DNA from: Youngiibacter multivorans
Lineage (GTDB): Bacteria; Bacillota; Clostridia; Clostridiales; Clostridiaceae
NCBI RefSeq assembly: GCF_017873395.1
Contig: NZ_JAGGKC010000048.1
Coordinates: 1-13,164 of the forward strand
Direction: 5' to 3'
Length of the DNA stretch: 13,164 nt
The number at the start of each line of letters is the position of its first letter. The first letter of the stretch is position 1. Shown piece by piece: positions 1-6,144 of this stretch. The notes beneath the pieces were generated by a model. It did no database searches, had not been told where the DNA came from, and saw nothing but the letters and a program-made list of their open reading frames with translations. Position numbers and translations under genes: made by a program.

Positions 1-30
1 TGGAGATCCCTTTGTCCTATGAGACATAAT

Positions 31-89
31 AAAAGCTCCCTTCATGATTAACAGTGGTTTTCTTTTTCACTGTCTCTCATAAAGGGAGC
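31..89 (-). terminator. Rho-independent terminator after the LCP gene
   Basis: Read on the minus strand, the outer stem pairs 82-89 with 35-42 (8 bp, GCTCCCTT/AAGGGAGC). Inner helices pair 77-80 with 44-47 and 68-73 with 51-56. The stem is followed by TTTTATTA on the minus strand (31-34 and beyond). It begins 27 bases past the LCP stop codon. The plus strand has no T-run after the stem, so it probably acts in one direction. Confidence 0.85.
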
Positions 90-115
90 ATATCACAAGC
101 ACAGCTGCCCTTATC

Positions 116-1099
116 TTATTCTGATTTCTTGTCCAGATAAATCCATTCTCCGATGTTCTTCAGGGTCTGTTCCCTTTCAAAAACGAAGAAGTAAGTCCCG
201 CTTATCATCTTTCCTGCAGCATAGTTATCCTGCGGGAACCTGTTCTGCTCGATCGTTGAGATTCCGGTAGTTACGACCTTTGTAGCAAGTGAGAGCATGT
301 CAGTTGATTTCATGTTGGTCTTGACAAGTGGCAGCAGGTTCTTCATGAGTGTGGGGTATGAGGTTACAGGCCTTTTCATCATCTTGTTTATGATTGCCTG
401 CATTACCGTCCTCTGCCTTCTGCTTCTCTCGAAGTCGCTGTCTATCTTCCTTATCCTGGAGTAGGCGAGAGCCTGTTCCCCGTTCAGGGTGAATGTTCCA
501 GCCCCGGTCATTCCAGGGATCTCTCCGGCTTCTGCGTTAGTTATCTTCACTGAGACTCCGCCGATCATGTCGATGATCTTTGGAAGGGAAGTGAAGTTAA
601 CTGCCATGAAATCCTTGATGTCCAGGTTGAAATTGGCATTCAGGGTCTGAAGGGCAAGCTGAGCACCGCCGTACGCGTATGCATGGGTTATCTTGTCCAT
701 CTTCCTTCCCGGTATGCTGACATAAGTGTCCCTTACAATTGATGTAAGCTTGATTTTCTTTGAGTTTTCATCTACCGTCACGATCATTATGACATCGCTT
801 CTTCCGGCAGTTCCTGACTCTGCGTCTATGCCGAATATGGCTATGTTTGTGACTCCCTTGACGCCTTCGTAGTAGTAGATGTCCTTGCTTGTCTCGACCT
901 TTTCACCATCCTCGTCCTCGATTTCAATATCGACTCCGATTCCAAGGTCTTCTTCCTTTTCGGATATTACTTCCTTTTCGGTGGAGTTAAGCAGATTGTT
1001 TACATATGCATAACCGAATCCTACACCAAACAGAAGTAGTGCAAGGACAGACAAAAGTGCTATTTTAATGGTGCTTGATTTCTTTTTCTTTCTTTTCAT
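116..1099 (-). CDS. LCP (LytR-CpsA-Psr) family cell-wall glycopolymer ligase
   Basis: This is a 327-residue protein. A basic N-terminus (MKRKKKKSS) and one membrane helix (about residues 12-33) anchor it with the bulk outside the cell. An acidic linker (41-70) precedes the LCP domain (about 84-290). Family landmarks are visible: GRSDVIM (100-106), the VRDTYVSIPG strand (122-131), ITHAYAYGG (137-145), the IIDMIGGV segment (175-182), and the LNGEQALAYSRIR block (205-217) followed by an arginine-rich DFERSRRQR (222-230). In characterised members these arginines and aspartates bind the polyprenyl pyrophosphate and magnesium while transferring teichoic acid or capsule-type polymers to peptidoglycan. 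The start follows AGGGGGA with 5-base spacing. A TATAAT at 1129-1134 could be the -10 box. The acceptor polymer cannot be told from sequence. Alternative names are TagU, LytR or BrpA; the family call is firm, the exact substrate is not. Confidence 0.93.
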   Translation of the reverse strand: MKRKKKKSSTIKIALLSVLALLLFGVGFGYAYVNNLLNSTEKEVISEKEEDLGIGVDIEIEDEDGEKVETSKDIYYYEGVKGVTNIAIFGIDAESGTAGRSDVIMIVTVDENSKKIKLTSIVRDTYVSIPGRKMDKITHAYAYGGAQLALQTLNANFNLDIKDFMAVNFTSLPKIIDMIGGVSVKITNAEAGEIPGMTGAGTFTLNGEQALAYSRIRKIDSDFERSRRQRTVMQAIINKMMKRPVTSYPTLMKNLLPLVKTNMKSTDMLSLATKVVTTGISTIEQNRFPQDNYAAGKMISGTYFFVFEREQTLKNIGEWIYLDKKSE

Positions 1100-1128
1100 A
1101 CGAGTCCCCCTAATGCGAATACCACTTA

Positions 1129-1134
1129 ATTATA
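1129..1134 (-). promoter_or_regulatory. Putative -10 box for the LCP gene
   Basis: On the minus strand this reads TATAAT, 30 bases before the LCP start codon. No convincing -35 box lies 16-18 bases upstream, so only the -10 element is claimed. It would let the LCP gene be transcribed separately from the Sir2 gene just upstream. Confidence 0.45.
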
Positions 1135-1211
1135 TACCAAACCTCTGAAATTACACCATTTTGTGAGCAATTTCACGAAAGATTAAGGTCTTCTAAAGGA
1201 GCCTGAAAGAA

Positions 1212-1940
1212 TCATTCATTGATCAGATGGTCAAGCTTCTCCAGTGTGGCGCTTATTGACTCGTTGAATTCAAGGGCATTCGCATGCATGGAGTATCTGG
1301 TCTGGTCCCTGTTTACAATTATTGCTTTCTTCGAGGAAATTCCGTAGACATCCGGTATGGAAGCCACTGGATAAACATAAAGTGAAGTGCCTAGTATGAT
1401 AAGGAGGTCAGCCTTCTCAGCCATCTCAAATGCAAGATCGATCTTGTCCACTGCTTCGTCATACAGAACCACATCAGGCTTGAAAACACCTCCGCAGGCA
1501 TGATCGTAACCATGGTCGAGAACCTCTCTGAGGTTTTTCTTTTCGCCGCATCTGGTGCAGGTGGTTGAAGCAAGGGTTCCGTGTATTTCAAGTACTTTTT
1601 TGCTTCCTGCCTTCTGGTGCAGACCGTCAATGTTCTGTGTGATTATAGAAAGGTCCATGGTGTCTTCCCAGGCTGCAAGGATCCTGTGGCCCTTATTTGG
1701 CTCTATACCTGTAACATCGAGCTTTTCACCAACATAGTCATAGAAGGTCCTGGTGTCCCTCCTGAAAAAGCCAGCAGACAGTATCGTCTCAGGGGAATTC
1801 CCTCTGAACCTGTTGCTGTATAGCCCGTCTTTCGACCTGAAATCCTTAAGCCCTGATTCCGTGGACATGCCCGCACCGGTAAGCACGAGTATCTTTCCTG
1901 CCTTCTTTATTAGTCTTGCTGCTTCATTCAAGTTTGACAT
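1212..1940 (-). CDS. NAD-dependent protein deacylase, Sir2/CobB family
   Basis: This 242-residue protein has the size of a bacterial sirtuin with no extensions. Visible motifs are the NAD-binding GAGMSTESGLKDFRS (22-36), TQNIDGLH (101-108), catalytic His120 in the HG pair, the FKPDVVLYDE strand (153-162) and GTSLYVYP (184-191). Sirtuins remove acetyl or other acyl groups from lysine in the cytoplasm, using NAD and giving nicotinamide and O-acyl-ADP-ribose. The zinc ribbon is unusual: the first knuckle is CTRC (128-131), but the second is DHAC (146-149), so the expected third cysteine is Asp146 with His147 beside it. The start follows GGAGATGA with good spacing. It sits 112 bases upstream of the LCP gene on the same strand with no strong terminator between, so some cotranscription is possible. 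Substrate range is unknown. Confidence 0.95.
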   Translation of the reverse strand: MSNLNEAARLIKKAGKILVLTGAGMSTESGLKDFRSKDGLYSNRFRGNSPETILSAGFFRRDTRTFYDYVGEKLDVTGIEPNKGHRILAAWEDTMDLSIITQNIDGLHQKAGSKKVLEIHGTLASTTCTRCGEKKNLREVLDHGYDHACGGVFKPDVVLYDEAVDKIDLAFEMAEKADLLIILGTSLYVYPVASIPDVYGISSKKAIIVNRDQTRYSMHANALEFNESISATLEKLDHLINE

Positions 1941-1990
1941 GGTATCATCTCCAATTTTGGATGGATTGTGTATCTGAAAGTTTTCGATTT

Positions 1991-1999
1991 ATTCTACCA
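1991..1999 (-). promoter_or_regulatory. Putative extended -10 promoter for the sirtuin gene
   Basis: The minus strand reads TGGTAGAAT, an extended -10 (TGn plus TAGAAT), about 50 bases before the sirtuin start codon. The -35 region is poor, as is usual for extended -10 promoters. Confidence 0.45.
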
Positions 2000-2031
2000 C
2001 AAACCAATCCCTGGGTGGAAACAGATATCTA

Positions 2032-2346
2032 TCAGATTGAATCCAAATAAGATGACTCCATTAGCAGAATCATTTTTCCAAGTACCCTGTCCTTTTCCTT
2101 TTCAATGGCCTCATAGTCTTCCTTCCATAGCTCCGAATAGCTCTTGAGGCCAACGGTGCCTTTACTTATATAGTAAGACAGGATGTCCTTTTCGCGGGAT
2201 TGAAGCACGTCGAAGGCTGCCTTCAGGGCATTCCGGTAATTTGAAACCAGGGTGTCAGATGAAGTTTCCGATTCCTCAGGGTCAGAAGAGCATGGATATC
2301 CATGCGTACCAGGCAACAGGTTAGTCCTCTCTTCGTTGATATCCAT
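2032..2346 (-). CDS. Hypothetical 104-residue protein, faintly sigma region 4-like
   Basis: I do not recognise this family. The start is well supported by GGGAGGGAA six bases or fewer before ATG, so it is probably a real gene. Residues 1-33 are polar, rich in Ser, Glu and Thr and with a single Cys, and look disordered. Residues 34-104 look helical and charged. Residues 47-61 (VLQSREKDILSYYIS) and the later SYSELWKEDYEAIEKEKDRVLGKM have the spacing and character of sigma-70 region 4 or a related helix-turn-helix, where LxxRExxIL precedes a turn and a recognition helix. The resemblance is weak and is my inference. No membrane segment or signal peptide is present, so it is likely cytoplasmic. 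A terminator-like hairpin lies in the region just before it (2388-2420). The sirtuin gene follows 91 bases later on the same strand with its own possible promoter. Confidence 0.7.
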   Translation of the reverse strand: MDINEERTNLLPGTHGYPCSSDPEESETSSDTLVSNYRNALKAAFDVLQSREKDILSYYISKGTVGLKSYSELWKEDYEAIEKEKDRVLGKMILLMESSYLDSI

Positions 2347-2387
2347 AGCATTCCCTCCCTGTATTTTAATGAAAATATGCTGATTCC

Positions 2388-2420
2388 AAAAAGAATGGCA
2401 AAAGCTTGCTTTTAGCCATT
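2388..2420 (-). terminator. Terminator-like hairpin before the 104-residue gene
   Basis: On the minus strand AATGGC (2415-2420) pairs with GCCATT (2394-2399), and AAAAG (2409-2413) pairs with CTTTT (2400-2404), with one unpaired base and a four-base loop. The stem is followed by CTTTTTGG (T-run at 2388-2392). It lies 41 bases before the ATG of the 104-residue gene. It could be a second terminator for the membrane-protein pair or an attenuator in the leader of the small gene. Confidence 0.7.
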
Positions 2421-2483
2421 ATGGACCAGCTTTCAATACATATTCATGTAAGCTGAAAAATTGGGAAATCAGGAAAAAGGAGC

Positions 2484-2515
2484 GGAAAAAATAAAGACTC
2501 CGCAATTGCGAAGCC
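2484..2515 (-). terminator. Rho-independent terminator after the membrane-protein pair
   Basis: On the minus strand GGCTTCGC and GCGGAGTC (2496-2515) form an 8-bp stem with two G-T pairs and an AATT loop. It is followed directly by TTTATTTTTTCC (2484-2495). It starts 93 bases past the stop of the 85-residue gene. Confidence 0.75.
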
Positions 2516-2608
2516 TGTTTCAGGTGAAGTATTCATTTTTTCACAAAGGTAAAAAAATCCGTGATATCCAGGAAAGGTCCTGAGAGTCAATGAATCATCT
2601 GCCATAGA

Positions 2609-2866
2609 CTATTCGTAGGTATCTGAATAGATGACATAGGCCACCCTTATCATTATCATGAAGATAACAGATCCGATGATGGCATTCACCATGCTGAAGT
2701 CGAGGTACATGAAAGCCATGAATGACAGGGCAGTCATTACCATGGTAAGCCTGTTGATCCTTGTCACGTTGTGGTCTTTCCTGAAATATGTGATTAGCTG
2801 GTAGGCTCCATAAACCATAAGGAAAAGGAATGCAAGAAAATAGGACACAGTAAAAAGGTATTCCAT
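2609..2866 (-). CDS. Hypothetical small membrane protein, 85 residues
   Basis: I recognise no family. The protein is strongly hydrophobic with about three membrane helices (roughly residues 5-27, 41-57 and 60-80). A basic loop, YFRKDHNVTRINR (27-39), separates the first two and probably faces the cytoplasm. The C-terminus is short and acidic (SDTYE). Its ribosome binding site (AGGAGGG) overlaps the stop codon of the upstream 152-residue gene, only 8 bases away. The two are therefore almost certainly translated from one message, and translational coupling is likely. No catalytic motif, cysteine or histidine cluster is visible. It could be a membrane scaffold, a sensor accessory or a small transporter subunit; none of these can be supported. 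Confidence 0.8.
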   Translation of the reverse strand: MEYLFTVSYFLAFLFLMVYGAYQLITYFRKDHNVTRINRLTMVMTALSFMAFMYLDFSMVNAIIGSVIFMIMIRVAYVIYSDTYE

Positions 2867-2874
2867 AAGCCCTC

Positions 2875-3333
2875 CTAGTAGTCAGGCTGTATGAAGACAG
2901 CCCTGCTTATTATCTCGCCTACAAGGCGTGCGCCTTCCTGCGAGGTTGAAATGTATCTGTACCTGACAAGCAGGTCGTGTATCTCACCGAGGGTCCTCGT
3001 GTGCTGAAGGTCGAACCGTGTGGAGTTCCTGAAAAGCTTGGAGAGCTCATAGAACATCTTGTCAAGGTCGCTCTTGTTTCCATAGCTGGAGTCATCGATG
3101 ACCTTGGCCATGTCACCCATGGTGTGGACAAGCTCATCCCCCTGACGCAGGAAGTCTTCATAGCTCAGGGCATCCTTGTTCCCTGTATACTCTATCAGAC
3201 GGTCGACTACACCCAGTACTGCAAGGTTGGAGTTATCCTTGACCAGCCCGCTGGTCCATCTGAAGGAATGATATGCGGCAAGAAATACGGTGACTGTTAT
3301 GATGGCATATATCAAAAGGAATTTCCGCTTCAT
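2875..3333 (-). CDS. Hypothetical membrane-anchored helical protein, 152 residues
   Basis: I recognise no family. A short basic N-terminus (MKRK) and one hydrophobic helix (about residues 5-21) form a signal anchor. No lipobox cysteine is present, so it is not a lipoprotein. The remaining 130 residues should lie outside the cell and look mostly helical and charged. They include the segment KSDLDKMFYELSKLFRNS (about 87-104) and a C-terminal stretch with repeated hydrophobic spacing (TLGEIHDLLVRYR). There are no cysteines. The start follows GGAGGAGAT immediately before ATG, a near-ideal site. It is first in a two-gene operon with the 85-residue membrane protein. An extended -10 promoter lies 33 bases upstream, facing away from the methionine operon. 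An antisense open frame over this gene is a shadow. The role is unknown. Confidence 0.8.
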   Translation of the reverse strand: MKRKFLLIYAIITVTVFLAAYHSFRWTSGLVKDNSNLAVLGVVDRLIEYTGNKDALSYEDFLRQGDELVHTMGDMAKVIDDSSYGNKSDLDKMFYELSKLFRNSTRFDLQHTRTLGEIHDLLVRYRYISTSQEGARLVGEIISRAVFIQPDY

Positions 3334-3366
3334 ATCTCCTCCGAATAATTGTTAGTCTTAACCAAA

Positions 3367-3375
3367 ATTATATCA
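3367..3375 (-). promoter_or_regulatory. Extended -10 promoter for the membrane-protein pair
   Basis: The minus strand reads TGATATAAT, a consensus -10 with the TGn extension, about 34 bases before the start codon at 3333. No good -35 box is present. It points away from the T-box promoter at 3435-3463, with about 60 bases between them. Confidence 0.65.
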
Positions 3376-3434
3376 CATTGAGCCTGATTTTGCGTTATCA
3401 GCTTAGATTCAAAAAATTTTATGCATTTCCTCTG

Positions 3435-3463
3435 TTGACATGTGCCTTTCCTGGTGGTACAGT
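3435..3463 (+). promoter_or_regulatory. Promoter of the metY-metA T-box transcript
   Basis: A consensus -35 TTGACA (3435-3440) is separated by 17 bases from TACAGT (3458-3463), which matches four of six -10 positions. This places the RNA start near 3470, just before the first T-box helix. That fit between promoter and leader supports both calls. Confidence 0.75.
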
Positions 3464-3476
3464 TGTCTACAATAAG

Positions 3477-3767
3477 TTGAAAGAGGCAATGAAGGGAAGA
3501 GTAAGCTTGCATGGACTCCTTACAGAGAGCACCCGTTTTGGTGAAAGGGTGTGGAAGAGATCTTGCTGAAGATGGTCCCGGAGCCTGCCGGCTGAAGGGT
3601 GACTTTAGGCCGGGACGTAGAGCACACGTTATAGTGCAGGGGTATTTATGGACTTAGTCCAGCGTACCTTATGAGGTCATGTGCCGCAAGGTACAGGCGA
3701 ACAAGGGTGGTAACACGGAGCTTCCGTCCCTTTGCATACATTATGCATTGGGATGGGGCTCTTTTTT
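3477..3767 (+). promoter_or_regulatory. tRNA-Met T-box riboswitch leader
   Basis: This untranslated leader senses uncharged tRNA and fills most of the 463-base gap between genes. Stem I base pairs are 3484-3487 with 3583-3586 and 3494-3497 with 3576-3579. AGTA (3500-3503) is the loop E strand. The likely specifier is ATG (3572-3574), followed by a purine, which would read tRNA-Met. The AGAGAG bulge and a distal stem with loop (3523-3552) follow the family pattern. Stem III pairs 3664-3670 with 3688-3694. The T-box itself is AAGGGTGGTAACACGG (3703-3718). Its TGGT (3708-3711) would pair with the tRNA acceptor end. The antiterminator pairs 3703-3707 with 3728-3732 and 3715-3718 with 3724-3727. 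The competing terminator lies at 3718-3767. Specifier and target enzymes agree, so the call is firm. Confidence 0.95.
3718..3767 (+). terminator. T-box intrinsic terminator
   Basis: The stem has three parts: GAGC (3718-3721) with GCTC (3758-3761), CCGTCCC (3724-3730) with GGGATGG (3750-3756), and TGCAT (3733-3737) with ATGCA (3743-3747). Six T follow (3762-3767). CCGTCCC is shared with the antiterminator, so the two folds exclude each other. Confidence 0.9.
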
Positions 3768-3796
3768 ATATCAAAAAAACCAAGGAGTGGATCAAA

Positions 3797-5089
3797 ATGA
3801 GCGACACAAAGAGAAATTACAGATTCGAGACACTGCAGCTTCACGTAGGTCAGGAGACAGCGGATCCGGCGACTGATGCCAGATGCGTACCCATATACCA
3901 GACATCATCTTACGTATTTTCAGGTTCAGCACAGGCTGAGGCGAGATTCAACCTATCTGAGGGTGGAAACATATATACCAGGCTCATGAACCCGACGTCT
4001 GATGTGTTTGAGAAAAGGATAGCGGCTCTTGAAGGCGGAGTGGCAGCCCTTGCCACCGCTTCAGGAATGGCTGCAATTGCATATTCGGTCCAGAACATTG
4101 CTGTTGCAGGAGACCATATAATATCCTCGACAAGCATATATGGAGGAACTTACAACCTTTTTGCCAACACCTTCAAAGATTTCGGGATCGAGACCACCTT
4201 CTTCGACGGAAATGACCTTAAGACTCTTGAGTCTGCAATAAGGCCTAATACCAAGGCGGTATTCATCGAGTCGCTGGGAAATCCAAATGCTGACCTCATC
4301 GACATAGAGGAGGTTGCAAGAATTGCCCATGAGAACGGAATTCCGCTGATAGTTGACAACACCTTCGCAACACCATATCTTCTCAGGCCAATAGAACATG
4401 GCGCTGATATCGTGGTTCATTCCGCTACCAAGTTCATAGGCGGACATGGCACCTCCATAGGAGGAGTGATCATAGACAGCGGAAGGTTTGACTGGAAGAA
4501 GAGCGGGAAGTTCCCCGGACTTACAGAACCGAACAGCAACTACCACGGAGTGGTATTCACAGAGGCTGTTGGGAGCCTGGCATACATTATCAAGGTGAGG
4601 GTGACACTCATGAGGGATACTGGAGCAGCAATCAGCCCATTCAACTCTTTCCTGTTCCTGCAGGGACTGGAGACACTTTCACTCAGGGTCGAGAGACATG
4701 TTGAGAATTCACTTAAGGTTGCAAAGTATCTGTCAGAGCATCCTAAGGTCGAGAAGGTCAACCATCCGAGCATCCCAGGGAACCCATACAACGAGCTTTA
4801 CAACAGGTACTTCCCGAGAGGCGGAGCTTCCATATTCACATTCGAGGTAAATGGCGGAGCTGAGAAGGCGAAGGCGTTCATAGACCATCTTGAGGTGTTC
4901 TCACTTCTTGCGAACGTTGCAGACGTGAAGTCTCTGGTCATACATCCTGCAAGCACGACCCATTCTCAGATGACTGCTGAGGAGCTTGAGGCTTCGGGAA
5001 TAAAGCCGGGAAGCGTAAGGCTGTCAGTAGGTACTGAACATATAGACGATATAATATATGACCTGGAGCAGGCGCTTTCAGGAATATAA
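3797..5089 (+). CDS. metY: O-acetylhomoserine sulfhydrylase (PLP-dependent)
   Basis: This 430-residue enzyme makes homocysteine and acetate from O-acetylhomoserine and sulfide, in the cytoplasm, in the direct sulfhydrylation route to methionine. It belongs to the Cys/Met metabolism PLP family (fold type I). Visible landmarks are the N-terminal ETLQLHVGQ typical of MetY, YTRLMNPT (60-67, phosphate contacts from the neighbouring subunit), SGMAA (89-93), VDNTFATP (186-193) with Asp187 for the pyridine nitrogen, PLP lysine Lys212 in HSATKFIGGHG, and SVRLSVG (406-412) with the substrate-binding arginine. The 430-residue length and central insertion suit MetY better than the roughly 380-residue cystathionine enzymes. 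The ATG follows AAGGAGTGG with 6-base spacing. An in-frame ATG at 3671 is rejected because it lies inside the T-box. metA follows after 22 bases. Expression should rise when charged tRNA-Met falls. Confidence 0.96.
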   Translation: MSDTKRNYRFETLQLHVGQETADPATDARCVPIYQTSSYVFSGSAQAEARFNLSEGGNIYTRLMNPTSDVFEKRIAALEGGVAALATASGMAAIAYSVQNIAVAGDHIISSTSIYGGTYNLFANTFKDFGIETTFFDGNDLKTLESAIRPNTKAVFIESLGNPNADLIDIEEVARIAHENGIPLIVDNTFATPYLLRPIEHGADIVVHSATKFIGGHGTSIGGVIIDSGRFDWKKSGKFPGLTEPNSNYHGVVFTEAVGSLAYIIKVRVTLMRDTGAAISPFNSFLFLQGLETLSLRVERHVENSLKVAKYLSEHPKVEKVNHPSIPGNPYNELYNRYFPRGGASIFTFEVNGGAEKAKAFIDHLEVFSLLANVADVKSLVIHPASTTHSQMTAEELEASGIKPGSVRLSVGTEHIDDIIYDLEQALSGI

Positions 5090-5111
5090 GAAAGATTGGG
5101 GGAACATAGAA

Positions 5112-6059
5112 ATGCCTATCCTTGTGCCAAAGGGGCTGCCAGCCTACAAGACCCTTAAGGAAGAGAACATATTCGTAATGGATGAGAAGAGGGGCCAGAA
5201 GCAGGACATAAGGCCTCTGAGGGTTGCAATCGTGAACCTCATGCCGACCAAGGAGACAACGGAGGAGCAGCTTATAAGGCTTCTCGCAAACACTCCTCTC
5301 CAGGTGGAGGTCCAGCTTCTGTCAATGGGAAGCCATGATTCGAAGAATACCGACAGGACTTACCTTGATAATTTCTACAAGACCTTTGATGAGGTAAAGC
5401 ACCAGAAATACGACGGGATGATTATTACAGGAGCTCCGGTTGAATTCCTGCCCTTTGAGGACGTAGACTACTGGAAGGAGCTCACTGAAATCATGGATTA
5501 CTGCAGGGACAATGTATTCAGCACCATACATATCTGCTGGGGAGCCCAGGCAGGGCTTTACAGGCATTTCGGGATAAACAAGCATGTGCTTGACAAGAAG
5601 CTCTTCGGGGTGTTCCTTACCAAGGTGAAGGAAAAGAAGTCTGAGCTCATGAGAGGCTTCGACGAAGAATTCTATGCACCCCAGTCCAGGCATACCCAGG
5701 TGGAAAGGGAAGAGATCCTTAAGGTACCTGATCTTAAGATACTTGCCGATTCTGAAGAGACCGGACCGCATATAGTCGCGACAAGGGACAAAAGTCTGAT
5801 ATTCATTCAGGGCCACATGGAATACGACAAGGACTCCCTTAAGAATGAGTATGACAGGGACATTGCGAAGGGCATGAATATGGAGGTTCCAAAGAACTAC
5901 TTCAGGAACGATGACCCGAAGAAGGGCGTGCTCTTCAGATGGAGGGGGCATGGCAACCTGTTCTACGCCAACTGGCTGAACTTTGTATACCAGGGTACTC
6001 CTTATGACCTTAATGACCTTCCTAAGCTCAGGGAAAAGAAGTCGCATAAGGAAGTCTAG
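5112..6059 (+). CDS. metA: Homoserine O-acetyltransferase, MetA type
   Basis: This 315-residue protein acylates homoserine at the first committed step of methionine synthesis. The MetA glutamine-amidotransferase-like fold is clear: NLMPTKETTEEQL (42-54), ITGAPVEFLPFEDVDYW (105-121), the nucleophile Cys142 in HICWGAQAGLYRHFGI, and His235 and Glu237 in FIQGHMEYD. These are the family's usual catalytic positions. Residue 111 is Glu; in this family Glu111 goes with acetyl-CoA and Gly111 (as in E. coli) with succinyl-CoA. So despite frequent annotation as a succinyltransferase, it should make O-acetylhomoserine, the substrate of the MetY encoded just upstream. The start at 5112 follows a GGGGGA site; an in-frame ATG at 5058 lies inside metY and is less likely. 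It shares the T-box promoter and ends at a strong terminator. Confidence 0.95.
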   Translation: MPILVPKGLPAYKTLKEENIFVMDEKRGQKQDIRPLRVAIVNLMPTKETTEEQLIRLLANTPLQVEVQLLSMGSHDSKNTDRTYLDNFYKTFDEVKHQKYDGMIITGAPVEFLPFEDVDYWKELTEIMDYCRDNVFSTIHICWGAQAGLYRHFGINKHVLDKKLFGVFLTKVKEKKSELMRGFDEEFYAPQSRHTQVEREEILKVPDLKILADSEETGPHIVATRDKSLIFIQGHMEYDKDSLKNEYDRDIAKGMNMEVPKNYFRNDDPKKGVLFRWRGHGNLFYANWLNFVYQGTPYDLNDLPKLREKKSHKEV

Positions 6060-6097
6060 TCCAAAACTGACAGACTGATCATTAAATGGAGCCGAAT

Positions 6098-6140
6098 AAC
6101 AAGACAGGGTCAACTCATTACGAGATGACCCTGTCTTGTT
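6098..6140. terminator. Bidirectional terminator between metA and the nucleotidyltransferase gene
   Basis: A perfect 15-bp inverted repeat pairs 6098-6112 with 6126-6140 (AACAAGACAGGGTCA and its complement). CTC (6114-6116) and GAG (6122-6124) can extend it inside the loop. On plus it is followed by TTCG after the TTGTT of the stem. It begins 39 bases after the metA stop and lies 4 bases from the stop of the convergent gene, so it probably serves both. Confidence 0.85.
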
Positions 6141-6144
6141 TTCG

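Noticed and set aside
3671..3796. In-frame upstream ATG that would extend MetY by 42 residues
   Set aside because: The stretch lies inside the T-box antiterminator and terminator, has no ribosome site, and the peptide matches no MetY N-terminus. ATG at 3797 has an ideal site.
4061..4546. Antisense open frame of 161 residues over metY
   Set aside because: No initiation signal and no recognisable protein; a shadow of the PLP enzyme.
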